Of a stretch of DNA of 64,000 bases, positions 48,001-50,819 are shown piece after piece. The notes under the pieces are model-generated. The model saw only the letters and a program-made list of their open reading frames with translations. It had not been told where the DNA came from and made no database searches. The stretch comes from Bolinopsis microptera (Eukaryota; Ctenophora; Tentaculata; Lobata; Bolinopsidae): contig NC_087084.1 of the NCBI RefSeq assembly GCF_026151205.1, forward strand, positions 4,209,538-4,273,537, given 5' to 3'. Made by a program: the position numbers and the translations under genes. The first letter of the stretch is position 1; every line of letters starts with the position of its first letter.

Positions 48001-48546
48001 CAAAAGCCGTAAAAGATATACAATTGAAACTTGGGCCAAATGCTTTAATGGCCTCCAAATCAGCATGAAAAAACAAAAAATTGGCCAAGAAATAGGAGTT
48101 TTAGAGCCCAAAATTTGTATATCACGCCTGGTTACCTCATCGGACCATATTTGAACGGACATTAATTGGACGCTACATGACAGGCCCTATTATATTATAT
48201 ATAGCGTTCATTTTAATGTTTGCTCAAATTTTTGCGGACGTCCTAAGTAGCGTGTGTATATTATTTTGACTTCATTTCTTTTATTTTTCGTATGATTACA
48301 GAATTTGGTTGAATAATTTTTTTAAAAGTTTTGATCTGACGCATGTGTTAAATTGTAAAGATCTTTCTAATTTCTAAAAATAATTTCTATCACACGTACT
48401 GATATATTATAATTACTTTGATGAAGTCAATGAAATGTAATTAAATTGTGAATCAACTTCAACTTCATATCCTGAATTCGTTTCAGAGCCAACTGGACGA
48501 GAAACCTTTGATTTATGGAAGTTCTGTCGAAGGATACAATGCGTAA
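2975..48546 (+). CDS. PLXDC-like (TEM7 family) single-pass membrane receptor, 15 exons
   Basis: Exons: 2975-3008, 3302-3339, 9682-9783, 11623-11707, 12015-12125, 40823-40902, 41023-41185, 41316-41419, 42032-42111, 44258-44349, 44647-44754, 46483-46592, 47192-47285, 47753-47886, 48487-48546. All 14 junctions are GT..AG with matching phases; the total is 1395 nt, 464 aa. Residue order recalls vertebrate PLXDC1/2 (about 500-530 aa): signal peptide, PFEFPYYS and GFVYTG strands, MHIAPLMN, FVLEWADL, LHLQNGSIVFVYRN, a PSI domain (Cys pattern around CTTCLDIG and CMWC), a Cys-rich piece, stalk, TM helix and a basic juxtamembrane start of the tail. The family binds extracellular partners (PEDF and nidogen/cortactin are reported for vertebrates); the ligand here is unknown. 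Intron 5 is 28.7 kb and hosts two antisense TRPC-like genes. Four exon boundaries are embedded in minisatellites. Assembled by eye without transcripts; alternative exons are possible. Confidence 0.88.
3302..3339 (+). CDS. PLXDC-like exon 2
   Basis: Acceptor ATTATCTCAG, then 38 nt completing the signal peptide (GSCWG) and adding TTKITVYQ, ending CAG before GTTAGC (phase 0). Its last 18 nt are the first unit of the 32-bp minisatellite, so the exon end exists in about 190 copies. Phase and signal-peptide continuity support it. Confidence 0.75.
3322..9370. repeat. 32-bp minisatellite, about 188 copies, carrying a 5' splice site
   Basis: Almost unbroken 6-kb array. Each unit holds the 18-nt end of exon 2 (ending TTTATCAG) followed by the 14-nt intron start GTTAGCTAATAAAC. 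Variants are mostly C/T at one position plus rare ATTACAG, AAAAG and TTATAAA types. Blocks of several units recur in the same order, which points to higher-order duplication. The array is intron 2 of the PLXDC-like gene. Reading on past the first donor in frame meets TAA within four codons. Confidence 0.97.
9371..9681 (+). other. End of PLXDC-like intron 2
   Basis: Ordinary AT-rich intron sequence between the 32-bp array and exon 3. It ends in CATCTCGATTGCAG, a good acceptor. Nothing else seen. Confidence 0.6.
9682..9783 (+). CDS. PLXDC-like exon 3 (N-terminal ectodomain)
   Basis: 34 codons, phase 0 in and out, beginning STLTYYDTVLGEGEWTYL, comparable with the YY...W motif region of PLXDC N-termini. 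The exon ends RFECQ at CAG before GTATTTC. Its last 27 nt are the founder-like first unit of the 33-bp minisatellite. An earlier donor (GAG before GTCAAC at 9754) would also keep phase 0 but drops ten residues. Confidence 0.75.
9757..11476. repeat. 33-bp minisatellite, about 50 copies, carrying a 5' splice site
   Basis: The unit contains CCAGATTCGAGTGTCAG (exon-3 end) then GTATTTC plus a linker. Most units are 33 bp, the first is 34, and units with GATTACCATCAG are 32. Because 33 is divisible by three, all three plus frames and one minus frame stay open for hundreds of codons, which produces long artefactual ORFs. The array is intron 3 of the PLXDC-like gene. Confidence 0.95.
11623..11707 (+). 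CDS. PLXDC-like exon 4
   Basis: Acceptor TTATTTGACAG, 28 codons beginning FLTLPFEFPYYSDIINRIG and ending GFVYT plus one base, donor GTATGT (phase 1). It aligns by eye with the conserved F-x-F-P-F-Y-G ... G-F-I-Y-x-G segment of PLXDC proteins, one of the most diagnostic parts of the family. Confidence 0.9.
11903..11998. repeat. 17-bp repeat with CRE-like octamers, about 6 copies
   Basis: Tandem copies of TACATGACGTCACCGAG. Four carry the perfect ATF/CREB octamer TGACGTCA and the first two are one-base variants. The array ends about 16 nt before exon 5. It may bind bZIP factors or be chance amplification of a short motif. Confidence 0.9.
12015..12125 (+). CDS. PLXDC-like exon 5
   Basis: 111 nt, phase 1 in and out, with acceptor CCTTTACAG and donor GTAAGT. 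Contains MHIAPLMNLYTLEGGTVKY, matching the family block (Y-I-A-P-L-M ... V-R-Y). Followed by the 28.7-kb intron 5. Confidence 0.92.
12410..12825 (-). pseudogene. Decayed last two exons of TRPC-a
   Basis: 12740-12825 corresponds to TRPC-b exon 7, and 12410-12555 to exon 8. Two defects separate them from TRPC-a. The preceding donor is GTTTGAGT where TRPC-b has GTGAGT, so reading through reaches a stop at 13484. Also, five extra bases at the start of the exon-8 copy shift the frame to a stop at 12505, whereas the original frame would run to 12410. The C-terminal tail shared by TRPC-b and TRPC-c is therefore probably lost. Confidence 0.7.
12934..13368. mobile_element. Interspersed repeat, copy A (about 435 bp)
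   Basis: Present in TRPC-a intron 6 but absent from the same point of TRPC-b (about 32215), which is an empty site. Starts TAACAAGAATTGCGCCCG and ends near AAAGGGTGAACGAAAAA. Related copies lie at about 28891-29430 and 60761-61030. I see no clear TIR or protein, so the class is unknown. Confidence 0.75.
13484..17447 (-). CDS. TRPC-like cation channel, paralog a
   Basis: Exons on the minus strand: 15212-17447, 14888-15028, 14575-14711, 14145-14260, 13792-13855, 13484-13591; 2802 nt, 933 aa. The N-terminal half carries an IPIPLGLPI motif, then ankyrin-type repeats (GANPNQVDDNKDCPLVYVA), then a TRP_2-like block (DPIKTAH ... ARDFTFAYLDACRT). The channel has S1-S6, a G-P-L-Q motif after S4, a pore helix reading WTLFDIF, S6 ending LNTLIAMLNN and a TRP box EWKYSR. 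TRPC-type channels are tetrameric plasma-membrane cation channels, often gated downstream of PLC. It lies antisense inside PLXDC-like intron 5. Its C-terminus is shortened (stop at 13484) relative to TRPC-b. Family assignment is firm; subfamily and gating are inferred. Confidence 0.85.
13792..15028 (-). CDS. TRPC-a exons 2-5 (S4-S5 linker to TRP box)
   Basis: Exon 2 (14888-15028) gives the S4-S5 linker and S5 start, including VIGPLQLAVKKM. Exon 3 (14575-14711) gives S5 end, turret and pore helix. Exon 4 (14145-14260) gives S6. Exon 5 (13792-13855) gives the TRP box. The same four exons, with identical phases (1-1, 1-0, 0-2, 2-0), recur in the other two paralogs. Confidence 0.85.
15212..17447 (-). 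CDS. TRPC-a exon 1 (N-terminus to S4)
   Basis: One 2236-nt exon starting MSLDFSPSFKRSG and ending in the phase-1 donor GTAAGT. Low-complexity charged N-terminus, basic stretch with RRTKEKRRQPFKEK, ankyrin region about residues 290-430, TRP_2-like block about 440-510, then S1-S4 from about residue 580. Unlike paralog b it has no proline-rich insert. Confidence 0.88.
18168..21005 (-). CDS. LINE ORF2: endonuclease and reverse transcriptase
   Basis: 945 codons. The APE-type endonuclease part shows ALTETWL, GDFNLPSIDW and SDHHVVD. The RT part shows SGVPQGTVLGPLLF and the catalytic FFADDTRIL. The start lacks the first endonuclease strand, so the true N-terminus may be missing or diverged. The frame continues past the stop at about 18168 for another 50 codons (to 18012) with plausible LINE C-terminal sequence (FVKSFPDEPPAPGYSRR), so that stop is probably a mutation. 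It starts 11 nt after ORF1 ends, so both were on one transcript. Confidence 0.85.
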   Translation of the reverse strand: MNPSTSRWKVPEISALIQDEKFRNHSLPFIALTETWLKSYMSDAQLQIPGYSVSRSDRDARVGGGVLLYSHINLPVSECNTFDDGTCEGLFCSFSTIKTCVAVAYRPPNASLSSFKALLSFFSVCISSINDDSYDIMMTGDFNLPSIDWQTNCVQSGGTQEIQQSAQHFLTFMSDHLLSQYVMCPTRGNNVLDLFITNNNRVVTNVECKTTTMSDHHVVDVMLAYNPLEQEKSAVPKFDENSYRCLDFLQADFSSLRDEIEDTNWSQLRSSCSFEDFPALFTETLFQICSSHVPRKAKPSGRPKHTNALRRKRNRLQGRLNALVNNGAPDDHIRNVRNKVALLQYDIRCAHTKRLDEKESRAVEKIKTNPKFFFSYAKSLSKIKSSINMLFDSNQEITTDPKKMADLLQEQFSSVFSDPTSPDVKDPVFSPPSIQHPQELEDFRISDEDIISAIKSISTDSACGPDGIPTTLLKNCAKELCSPIRIIWEESFENGTVPSFYKDTYITPLFKKGDRAKAVNYRPVALTSHIIKVYERILRGVMVDFIEKNQLLCNNQHGFRSGRSCLTQLLSHVDDIVQGLTRNADTDAIYLDFAKAFDKVDHRLLLLKMKRLGFHEKVVNWIRSFLTERKQCVVLNGVSSFAAAILSGVPQGTVLGPLLFILFINDMKLCVKGSVIRFFADDTRILKHIYSLADKDVLQDDLNSVVNWAKCNNMALHEDKFELLVHKHCPKNSLFDHPFAIQAQTYEVSNGNMLYPTQTVKDLGVTVSADLSWTPHVNRIAERAGKVASWVLSAFKTRDKATMMTLYKSLVRSHLEYCCPLWNCSKNKDIQQLEGIQRTFTLKIDGTQHLNYWQRLKALDLMSLQRRRERYLIINMWKVLHCKCPNDIGIQFSVTLRHGQKAVVPSIAKSSSQRNQALHDNSFAVTGPRLWNVIPTHMHTIEDPM
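21017..22387 (-). CDS. LINE ORF1: zinc-finger RNA-binding protein
   Basis: 456 codons upstream of ORF2 on the same strand. The middle has a Cys/His cluster (CHMCFRGSHNC ... CKSCM) resembling a PHD-like finger. The second half has several CCCH fingers (CEKYKRGKCPHG, CSKGPDCKFLH, CTKSDCTFIH). The tail is proline/tyrosine-rich. CR1/L2-type ORF1 proteins often carry such fingers and bind the LINE RNA. The initiator is uncertain; a later Met (MSGDNSNELAIG) is a better start by comparison with usual ORF1 length. Confidence 0.75.
   Translation of the reverse strand: MVVHYAALLSLLIKRYYSVITLCTTCVTVYKKCTMSGDNSNELAIGNLLLRAGSNEIVKRVISVFDHSAKRSANVKLISAFNLDMLEPCAEFLNIDLADSDGNKLYTKDSLANRIQFELRAFLPSECLECNEKYTVEFEADQKPVFHCHMCFRGSHNCSAVTSFHDVLTSATVLSSYVWLCKSCMESSIPIKPRKSKSRHDSTVNKSDDSTVNKSDSESQQPKQDLIASQMSSSEEITEHSTSQSSVAIDDSELHEKSSAAAQERICEKYKRGKCPHGLKGKKKHNGQICEFEHPKYCNRFCQYGNQHKFGCSKGPDCKFLHPVLCKFSVKNKLCTKSDCTFIHLKGTRRQTNSAVGHKKGKAENKKSMPSKGVTAANQDFLELRRLLETMQTRIGLLSEIVDHRSSLPQTQMPYHYPRPPPPLQPGTALPLYHYQYPQFLPPQRTHVPLIPHASS
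22525..22806 (+). pseudogene. pogo-like transposase HTH remnant
   Basis: About 58 residues read as a Psq/CENP-B-type helix-turn-helix (WSEADMSRALRAIEEKECGY then NVPKTTLERRFKG), after which homology stops. No DDE domain remains, so the element is non-autonomous. It resembles the HTH at 28384-28504 of the second pogo-like element. Confidence 0.75.
23107..25980. other. Duplicated flank and plain intron sequence
   Basis: 23107-23760 matches 37110-37960, including a patch of TTAGGG-like words (23325-23395: GTTTAGGG, GTTAGGGTTACGG, CCTAACCG). 24740-24890 matches 39750-39895. A short GGTCGC...GACCC pair lies near 23780-23815. No exon of either strand stands out. Confidence 0.5.
26460..26535. repeat. 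(TTTCTAA)n microsatellite
   Basis: About ten perfect 7-bp units between the left part of the pogo-like element and its transposase remnant. Confidence 0.95.
26618..28504 (-). pseudogene. Tigger/pogo-type DDE transposase, frameshifted
   Basis: Pieces in order on the minus strand: HTH (28163-28504, NVPKTTLVRRVKGINK), DDE core (27650-27925, LILDGHSTH), its continuation (27173-27607, LPPHCTHRLQLLDVTCMKPL) and a C-terminal tail (26618-27210, KKRGQLKFTYPDDED). Stops and frame changes near 27630, 27200 and 26950, and a poorly matching stretch 27930-28160, break it. The DGHSTH and PPHCTH..QPLD-like motifs identify the DDE_1 superfamily. It cannot make an intact enzyme as written. Confidence 0.85.
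28891..29430. mobile_element. Interspersed repeat, copy B
   Basis: Longest copy of the family seen in TRPC-a intron 6: same start TAACAAGAATTGCGCCCG and same end region AAAAGGGTGAA. It has extra internal sequence shared with copy C (around AACTTAACTTGTA). It lies within the second pogo-like element. Confidence 0.75.
30483..30690. repeat. 14-bp minisatellite (AACAACGTAAATAA type)
   Basis: About 15 copies of a unit built on ACGTAAATAAAACA with few changes. It opens an 80-codon minus frame of repetitive FYLRC residues, which is an artefact. Confidence 0.95.
30874..31022. repeat. Two adjacent perfect hairpins
   Basis: First: 28-nt arms 30874-30901 and 30903-30930 with a single centre base. Second: 29-nt arms 30950-30978 and 30994-31022 around a 15-nt loop that is itself nearly palindromic. 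Both include a GC-rich GAGCGA/CGAGCG patch. Confidence 0.93.
31744..33863 (-). CDS. TRPC-b exons 2-8
   Basis: Exon 6 (32328-32421) ends with a strong GTGAGT donor, the site that has become GTTTGAGT in paralog a. Exon 7 (31992-32062) encodes a charged linker (LDYDHLLEKQQDHEAD). Exon 8 (31744-31881) encodes ASVEEDGGSS through VVQELKMRYLLINELTRRV, a probable amphipathic helix, then the stop. Acceptors are TTTCAG and TTCCAG. Confidence 0.85.
31744..36583 (-). CDS. TRPC-like cation channel, paralog b (complete)
   Basis: Exons on the minus strand: 34045-36583, 33723-33863, 33407-33543, 32948-33063, 32611-32674, 32328-32421, 31992-32062, 31744-31881; phases agree and the sum is 3300 nt, 1099 aa. 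Exon 1 covers the motif IQPDNIPIPLGLPI (25-38), a proline-rich stretch (208-303), ankyrin-like repeats (about 398-530), a TRP_2-like block (545-610) and S1-S4 (about 657-808). Later exons give the G-P-L-Q linker, pore helix WTLFDIF, S6 (LNTLIAMLNN), the TRP box, a YKKGIPWVFPFSLIM segment as in TRPC tails, and a C-terminus ending DISKR. It sits antisense in PLXDC-like intron 5. Likely a plasma-membrane cation channel; gating unknown. Confidence 0.9.
34045..36583 (-). CDS. TRPC-b exon 1 with proline-rich insert
   Basis: 2539 nt. Relative to paralog a it has about 95 extra residues at 208-303 rich in PPP runs, including a doubled TLRKPQAD and IPIPPPPPPLPP. Such stretches are typical SH3/EVH1/profilin targets. 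Paralog a jumps straight from the EEYESS region to RRTKEKRR, so the segment was gained in b or lost in a. Confidence 0.88.
36802..37104. mobile_element. Foldback (hairpin) element, 0.3 kb
   Basis: Arms about 36802-36943 and 36966-37104 are inverted copies with one short mismatched patch. Sequence like ACCTATTAATAAG occurs on both sides (about 36740 and 37105), and the equivalent site in copy 1 (near 23160) has it once, so this plus about 55 bp to its left is an insertion. Confidence 0.85.
37105..40822. other. Remainder of PLXDC-like intron 5
   Basis: Shares 37110-37960 and 39750-39895 with copy 1. A TTAGGG-like patch lies at 37300-37370, and a C-run with CTACAAATTGTAGGGG hairpin near 37710. 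No exon recognised until 40823. Confidence 0.5.
40823..40902 (+). CDS. PLXDC-like exon 6
   Basis: Acceptor AACTTTCTCAG, phase 1 entry, 80 nt, encoding NSFFVLEWADLTLLDYSTTF and QLQLYQ, donor CAA before GTGCGT (phase 0). Matches the family block (A-L-V-V-x-W-D ... F-T-F-Q-A-x-L). Confidence 0.85.
41023..41185 (+). CDS. PLXDC-like exon 7
   Basis: Phase 0 entry after TATAAG (an unusually purine-rich acceptor), 163 nt, donor GTAAAG (phase 1). Contains CEVTVNLHLQNGSIVFVY, equivalent to the family's L-H-x-D-G-x-I-V-F-x-Y strand. Possible N-glycosylation sites: NAS, NGS, NVS. Confidence 0.85.
41316..41419 (+). CDS. PLXDC-like exon 8
   Basis: Acceptor CTCCACAG, 104 nt, phase 1 to phase 0, donor GTAAGA. 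Contains YYEYEEVNVDTKNIKNGTAI, fitting the T-I-Y-E-Y-H-x-V segment just before the PSI domain in PLXDC proteins. Confidence 0.85.
41886..42015. repeat. 11-bp minisatellite (CTACTTTAAAT)
   Basis: About 11 nearly perfect units ending 16 nt before exon 9. It does not enter the exon but supplies T-rich sequence next to its acceptor. Confidence 0.95.
42032..42111 (+). CDS. PLXDC-like exon 9 (PSI domain, first half)
   Basis: Acceptor TAACTCTTCAG; encodes AATNCTTCLDIGKSTQFSCM and WCDALQ, phase 0 to phase 2, donor AG before GTAATA. The C-x-x-C ... C-x-W-C spacing is the PSI (plexin-semaphorin-integrin) signature. Confidence 0.92.
42112..43723. other. PLXDC-like intron 9, left part
   Basis: No exon seen. 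Holds the 16-nt perfect palindrome TTGATGACGTCATCAA (42881-42896), centred on a CRE-like octamer. The rest is AT-rich and unassigned. Confidence 0.5.
43724..44050. mobile_element. Foldback element with 148-nt arms
   Basis: Arms 43724-43871 and 43903-44050 are essentially perfect inverted copies around a 31-nt loop. No coding. Probably a hairpin MITE. If transcribed within the PLXDC-like pre-mRNA it would form a long double-stranded stem between the two PSI exons. Confidence 0.93.
44258..44349 (+). CDS. PLXDC-like exon 10 (PSI domain, second half)
   Basis: Acceptor TCTTCTCCAG, 92 nt, phase 2 to phase 1, donor GTAAGT. Encodes CSDTFDSKYSQWESECSQPT and TQYTECPANQ, completing the PSI cysteines. 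Confidence 0.92.
44647..44754 (+). CDS. PLXDC-like exon 11
   Basis: Acceptor CCCTGTCAG, 108 nt, phase 1 in and out, donor GTAAGT. Encodes an acidic, probably helical stretch (DRNETLTSLSDELFEQQLAL ... NEWFESLATSLF) with an NET glycosylation site. I recognise no domain. Confidence 0.85.
44967..46175. mobile_element. Non-autonomous hAT-like transposon, 1209 bp
   Basis: TIRs start CAGATGCACATATTAGG (left) and CAGAGGCACATATTAGG (right, complement), 20 of 21 bases equal. The 8-bp duplication TCAGCCTG flanks both sides. Subterminal regions carry many CCGCACATTT / CCGCATAATT words, typical of hAT transposase sites. No transposase. The centre is a minisatellite and unrelated DNA. Confidence 0.9.
45171..45625. 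repeat. GC-rich minisatellite inside the hAT-like element
   Basis: Units of about 23 bp such as CCCAGGCCCTTTCGGGACC, interspersed with a second type CACGTGACC(C/A)G(G)TTACCACGTGA. CACGTGAC is E-box-like. It opens an artefactual minus frame. Confidence 0.92.
46256..46494. repeat. 42-bp minisatellite carrying a 3' splice site, about 6 copies
   Basis: Each unit contains CTACTGTATCTCAG followed by GTACCACGTGTAAC; CAG ends occur at 46272, 46314, 46356, 46398, 46440 and 46482. The last is the acceptor used in the exon-12 model. 42 is divisible by three and no stop falls in frame, so any of the six could start the exon. Confidence 0.93.
46483..46592 (+). CDS. PLXDC-like exon 12 (Cys-rich)
   Basis: Phase 1 entry (completing Ser), then TTCNEGLFYSPYTLSCNDC and IYCATVDCQDQCSNATQ; donor CAG before GTTAAT (phase 0). 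Seven cysteines in about 36 residues suggest a small disulphide module outside the membrane. If upstream acceptors were used, the exon would gain 14-residue modules each with two cysteines. Confidence 0.78.
46743..47206. repeat. 42-bp minisatellite carrying a 3' splice site, 11 copies
   Basis: Unit contains ACATATTATATCAG then GATAACATATCGAAC, i.e. the acceptor and first 15 nt of exon 13. The acceptors lie at 46771, 46813 and so on every 42 bases to 47191. In the upstream copies the frame runs into TAA after seven codons, so only the last acceptor gives a coding exon. Confidence 0.95.
47192..47285 (+). CDS. PLXDC-like exon 13 (stalk)
   Basis: 94 nt, phase 0 to phase 1, with strong donor GTGAGT. 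Encodes DNISNESNPRKNMKIKNYKF and DISPDSDFWK, hydrophilic with two potential N-glycosylation sites. It supplies exactly the phase change needed between exon 12 (phase 0) and the TM exon (phase 1). Confidence 0.78.
47607..47716. repeat. Short palindrome-ended repeat, copy 1
   Basis: About 110 bp: CGGGTGATACTCGTAAAA, then GTCGACGAGTCC (twice here), GTGCGCGTC and the 17-nt palindrome GTAGGTTATAAACCTAC. Other copies lie at about 49960-50060 (diverged) and 55707-55800. This copy lies 36 nt before the TM exon. Confidence 0.8.
47753..47886 (+). CDS. PLXDC-like exon 14 (transmembrane)
   Basis: Acceptor CATTTTCTTTTCAG, phase 1 entry, 134 nt, donor ATG before GTTAGT (phase 0). Encodes the TM helix FIGMTCGVAVSVCFGFLLVC, a basic stop-transfer MKRRN and the start of the cytoplasmic tail (VTWDPRTTPASM). 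Confidence 0.9.
47911..48480. other. Last PLXDC-like intron, possible Helitron-like start
   Basis: The words TCTTACTATATATAAAGC at 47910 recur at 60221. They resemble 5' ends of Helitrons (TC...TACTA...TATAAAG). No 3' CTRR hairpin was pinned down, so the assignment is tentative. No exon seen in the rest. Confidence 0.3.
48487..48546 (+). CDS. PLXDC-like exon 15 (C-terminus and stop)
   Basis: Acceptor GAATTCGTTTCAG, phase 0 entry, encodes SQLDEKPLIYGSSVEGYNA then TAA at 48544. The short tail keeps two tyrosines. A polyadenylation signal is not obvious close by; AATAAA occurs near 48949. Confidence 0.82.
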   Translation, partial: SQLDEKPLIYGSSVEGYNA

Positions 48547-48563
48547 TAAGGCATATATTTGTT

Positions 48564-48703
48564 GATAATGATTTTTGGGATAATATCCGGTAGTAGAGAC
48601 TAGGTAGGACAAGTGAAACTACTGTTTAGGAGTAGTTTAGGAGTAATTTCACTTGTCCTACATAGTCTCTATACTACCGGATATTATCCCAAAAATCATT
48701 ATC
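48564..48703. repeat. Inverted repeat just after the PLXDC-like stop codon
   Basis: Arms of about 55 nt (48564-48618 and 48648-48703) with few mismatches and a 29-nt loop, beginning 18 nt after the stop. It would form a stable hairpin in the 3' UTR. Probably a small foldback MITE. Confidence 0.88.
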
Positions 48704-49239
48704 TTATCATAAGACTGATAAACAGCGAACCTCTCCAAAATCTTATATATTTGTTGGTCTTTGCAGACTGCGACAATGACGACCAGATGAAACTTTTTAG
48801 GATCTTTTGGGTGGATTTAAATTTTATCTTTGATCATAATATGTTTTGGTTTTACCGACAATTTTCAAAGATTTGTGGTTTTGTTAATTTCAAAATTATG
48901 AATTTACATTTGATAAAATTGATCTAGTAAATGATTTCAATTGGTAAAAATAAATACAAACGATTAGCATAAAATATTAACATTAGATTATGAACTAACA
49001 TGGCGGCAGATAAATCGCATTGTTTGAACCGTTAAACTTTGCAGATCATGCTATGGTTTGGTAAACATTCAATTTTCCTCGCTAGGAGTAAAAGTTTAAA
49101 CTTATTATCATATCAAATGAAATAAAGTTGGATGACATGGAAGTCTATCTTCCCCAAAATGAGTTTAATCACGAATTAATATCACTATGAGCTGCATGAT
49201 ATGTGCTAGTAATCAATAATTACACCGTATTTAAAAAAG
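48704..49239. other. Non-coding gap after the PLXDC-like gene
   Basis: AT-rich sequence, probably the 3' UTR and flank. No gene seen. Confidence 0.5.
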
Positions 49240-49285
49240 GAAATAATGGTTCTTTTGCGATAGTCAAAACGCGACAACTAGCGCT

Positions 49286-49910
49286 TTGACACACGCTGCA
49301 ACCCCTTTTGATCGCGCGGCCGGCGTGCACGCTTTGCGTGCACGAGAGGTATACAACGTGTAGCAACTAGCGCTGGATGGCGACAACTAGCGCTATCCAG
49401 CGCTAGTTGTCGCCATCCAGCGCTAGTTGTCGCTATCCAGCGCTGGATAACGCTGGCCAGCGCAAAATATATATGTTCGATAATTGTCGCTATCCAGCGC
49501 TATAGTTGTCGCCATCCAGCGCTAGTTGTCGCCATCCAGCGCTAGTTGTCGCTATCCAGCGCTAGTTGTCGCTGGCTATGCGACACTGTCGCACGCGATA
49601 GTTTGCGATGGCCAGCGCAACTGGCCATCGCAGAAAACAGTTCGATAACTAGCGCTGGATAGCGACAACTAGCGCTGGATAGCGACAACCAGCGCTGGCC
49701 AGCGCTAGCCAGCGCTGGCCAGCGCTAACCAGCGCTAACCAGCGCTAACCAGCGCTAACCAGCGCTAACCAGCGCTAACCAGCGCTAACCAGCGCTAACC
49801 AGCGCTAACCAGCGCTAACCAGCGCTGGCCAGCGCTATCCAGCGCTAACCAGCGTTGGCCAGCGCTGGCCAGCGAAATGTATCAAAATCATATACTTATT
49901 ACTCTTCAGC
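49286..49910. repeat. Left AGCGCT array
   Basis: Dense 6-bp palindrome AGCGCT (Eco47III-type) every 10-16 bp, including ten or so tandem AGCGCTAACC units (49725-49820). Starts with the stretch also found in the 43-bp minisatellite at 2050. Confidence 0.93.
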
Positions 49911-50573
49911 CAGCGCTGGCCAGCGCAAAATATTTGCAATATTTTTTGTCAGCTTAACGGGTGAAACTGATACTCGTAAAATTGGAAATATTTTTTCAAA
50001 TCCAAGTCCAACTCGGTGCGCATATATTTGTAAAGGTACAGTTATAAACCTACATTTACAATCGTCAGCTAGCGTTGGCTTACTAGCTGGGCGGAGCTGA
50101 TCAACTTACTGGGCGGCGCTCAGCCTGTCATTCCGCCGAATCTCTATTCTAATACATAATAGTAATATTAATATTACTGGCTGTGGAGTGAACAGTAGCT
50201 AAAGAGGTATTGGCCGTTTGCCTCTGACCTTGTTTCTATGACCCAGGTAAACTGGACCACGCTCTGGTAACAGGATCGGCCCCCCATGCCTGGGGTAACG
50301 AGGTAGTCAGGGGGAAGGTTAGCCCCCGTAAAAGTGGAGCCTTGGCTCACACTCTAATCTCCCTAAGCTTTGGGACAAAAGCGTATAGTCATTTACTGGA
50401 ATTGGTGAAGAAAGAAGAAATAATACAACGACAGGACATCATCACAAAACCCACTCTTACTGATTAGTAGCAACAAGTGTTCTAGCGGAAGTTGTTACTC
50501 AAGTGGCCAAGATGGATAAGTCATTTAACGCTCAAGTGGCGCCCGGCGTTAAGTAGGTGTCTCACTTTGCCTG

Positions 50574-50819
50574 ATGTGCAGGGGACTGCGCATGAGACAC
50601 CAGCCATTGAAAAGTTTGATGATGTCTTATAATAACAGTAGGGTTAAAGTCCCTACCACTGATTTAGATGTCGGAGGGGACCGGATTGATGACTCTCTCA
50701 CCCTAAAACTCCCTAGGAGAGGGGTGACAGATGATATGCCGGCTCCTTCACCCGGCACAAAAAATAACATAAAACAACAAAAAAGGATGGTGATGCATTG
50801 GTTTCTTGTAGTGAGGTAG
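50574..50819 (+). pseudogene. Possible displaced N-terminus of the LINE ORF
   Basis: An open frame ending MPAPSPGTKNNIKQQKRM... overlaps the RT ORF in another frame. Because the RT ORF has no ATG at its start (first codon TTG at 50798), a frameshift between about 50780 and 50815 may separate the two parts. Confidence 0.4.
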
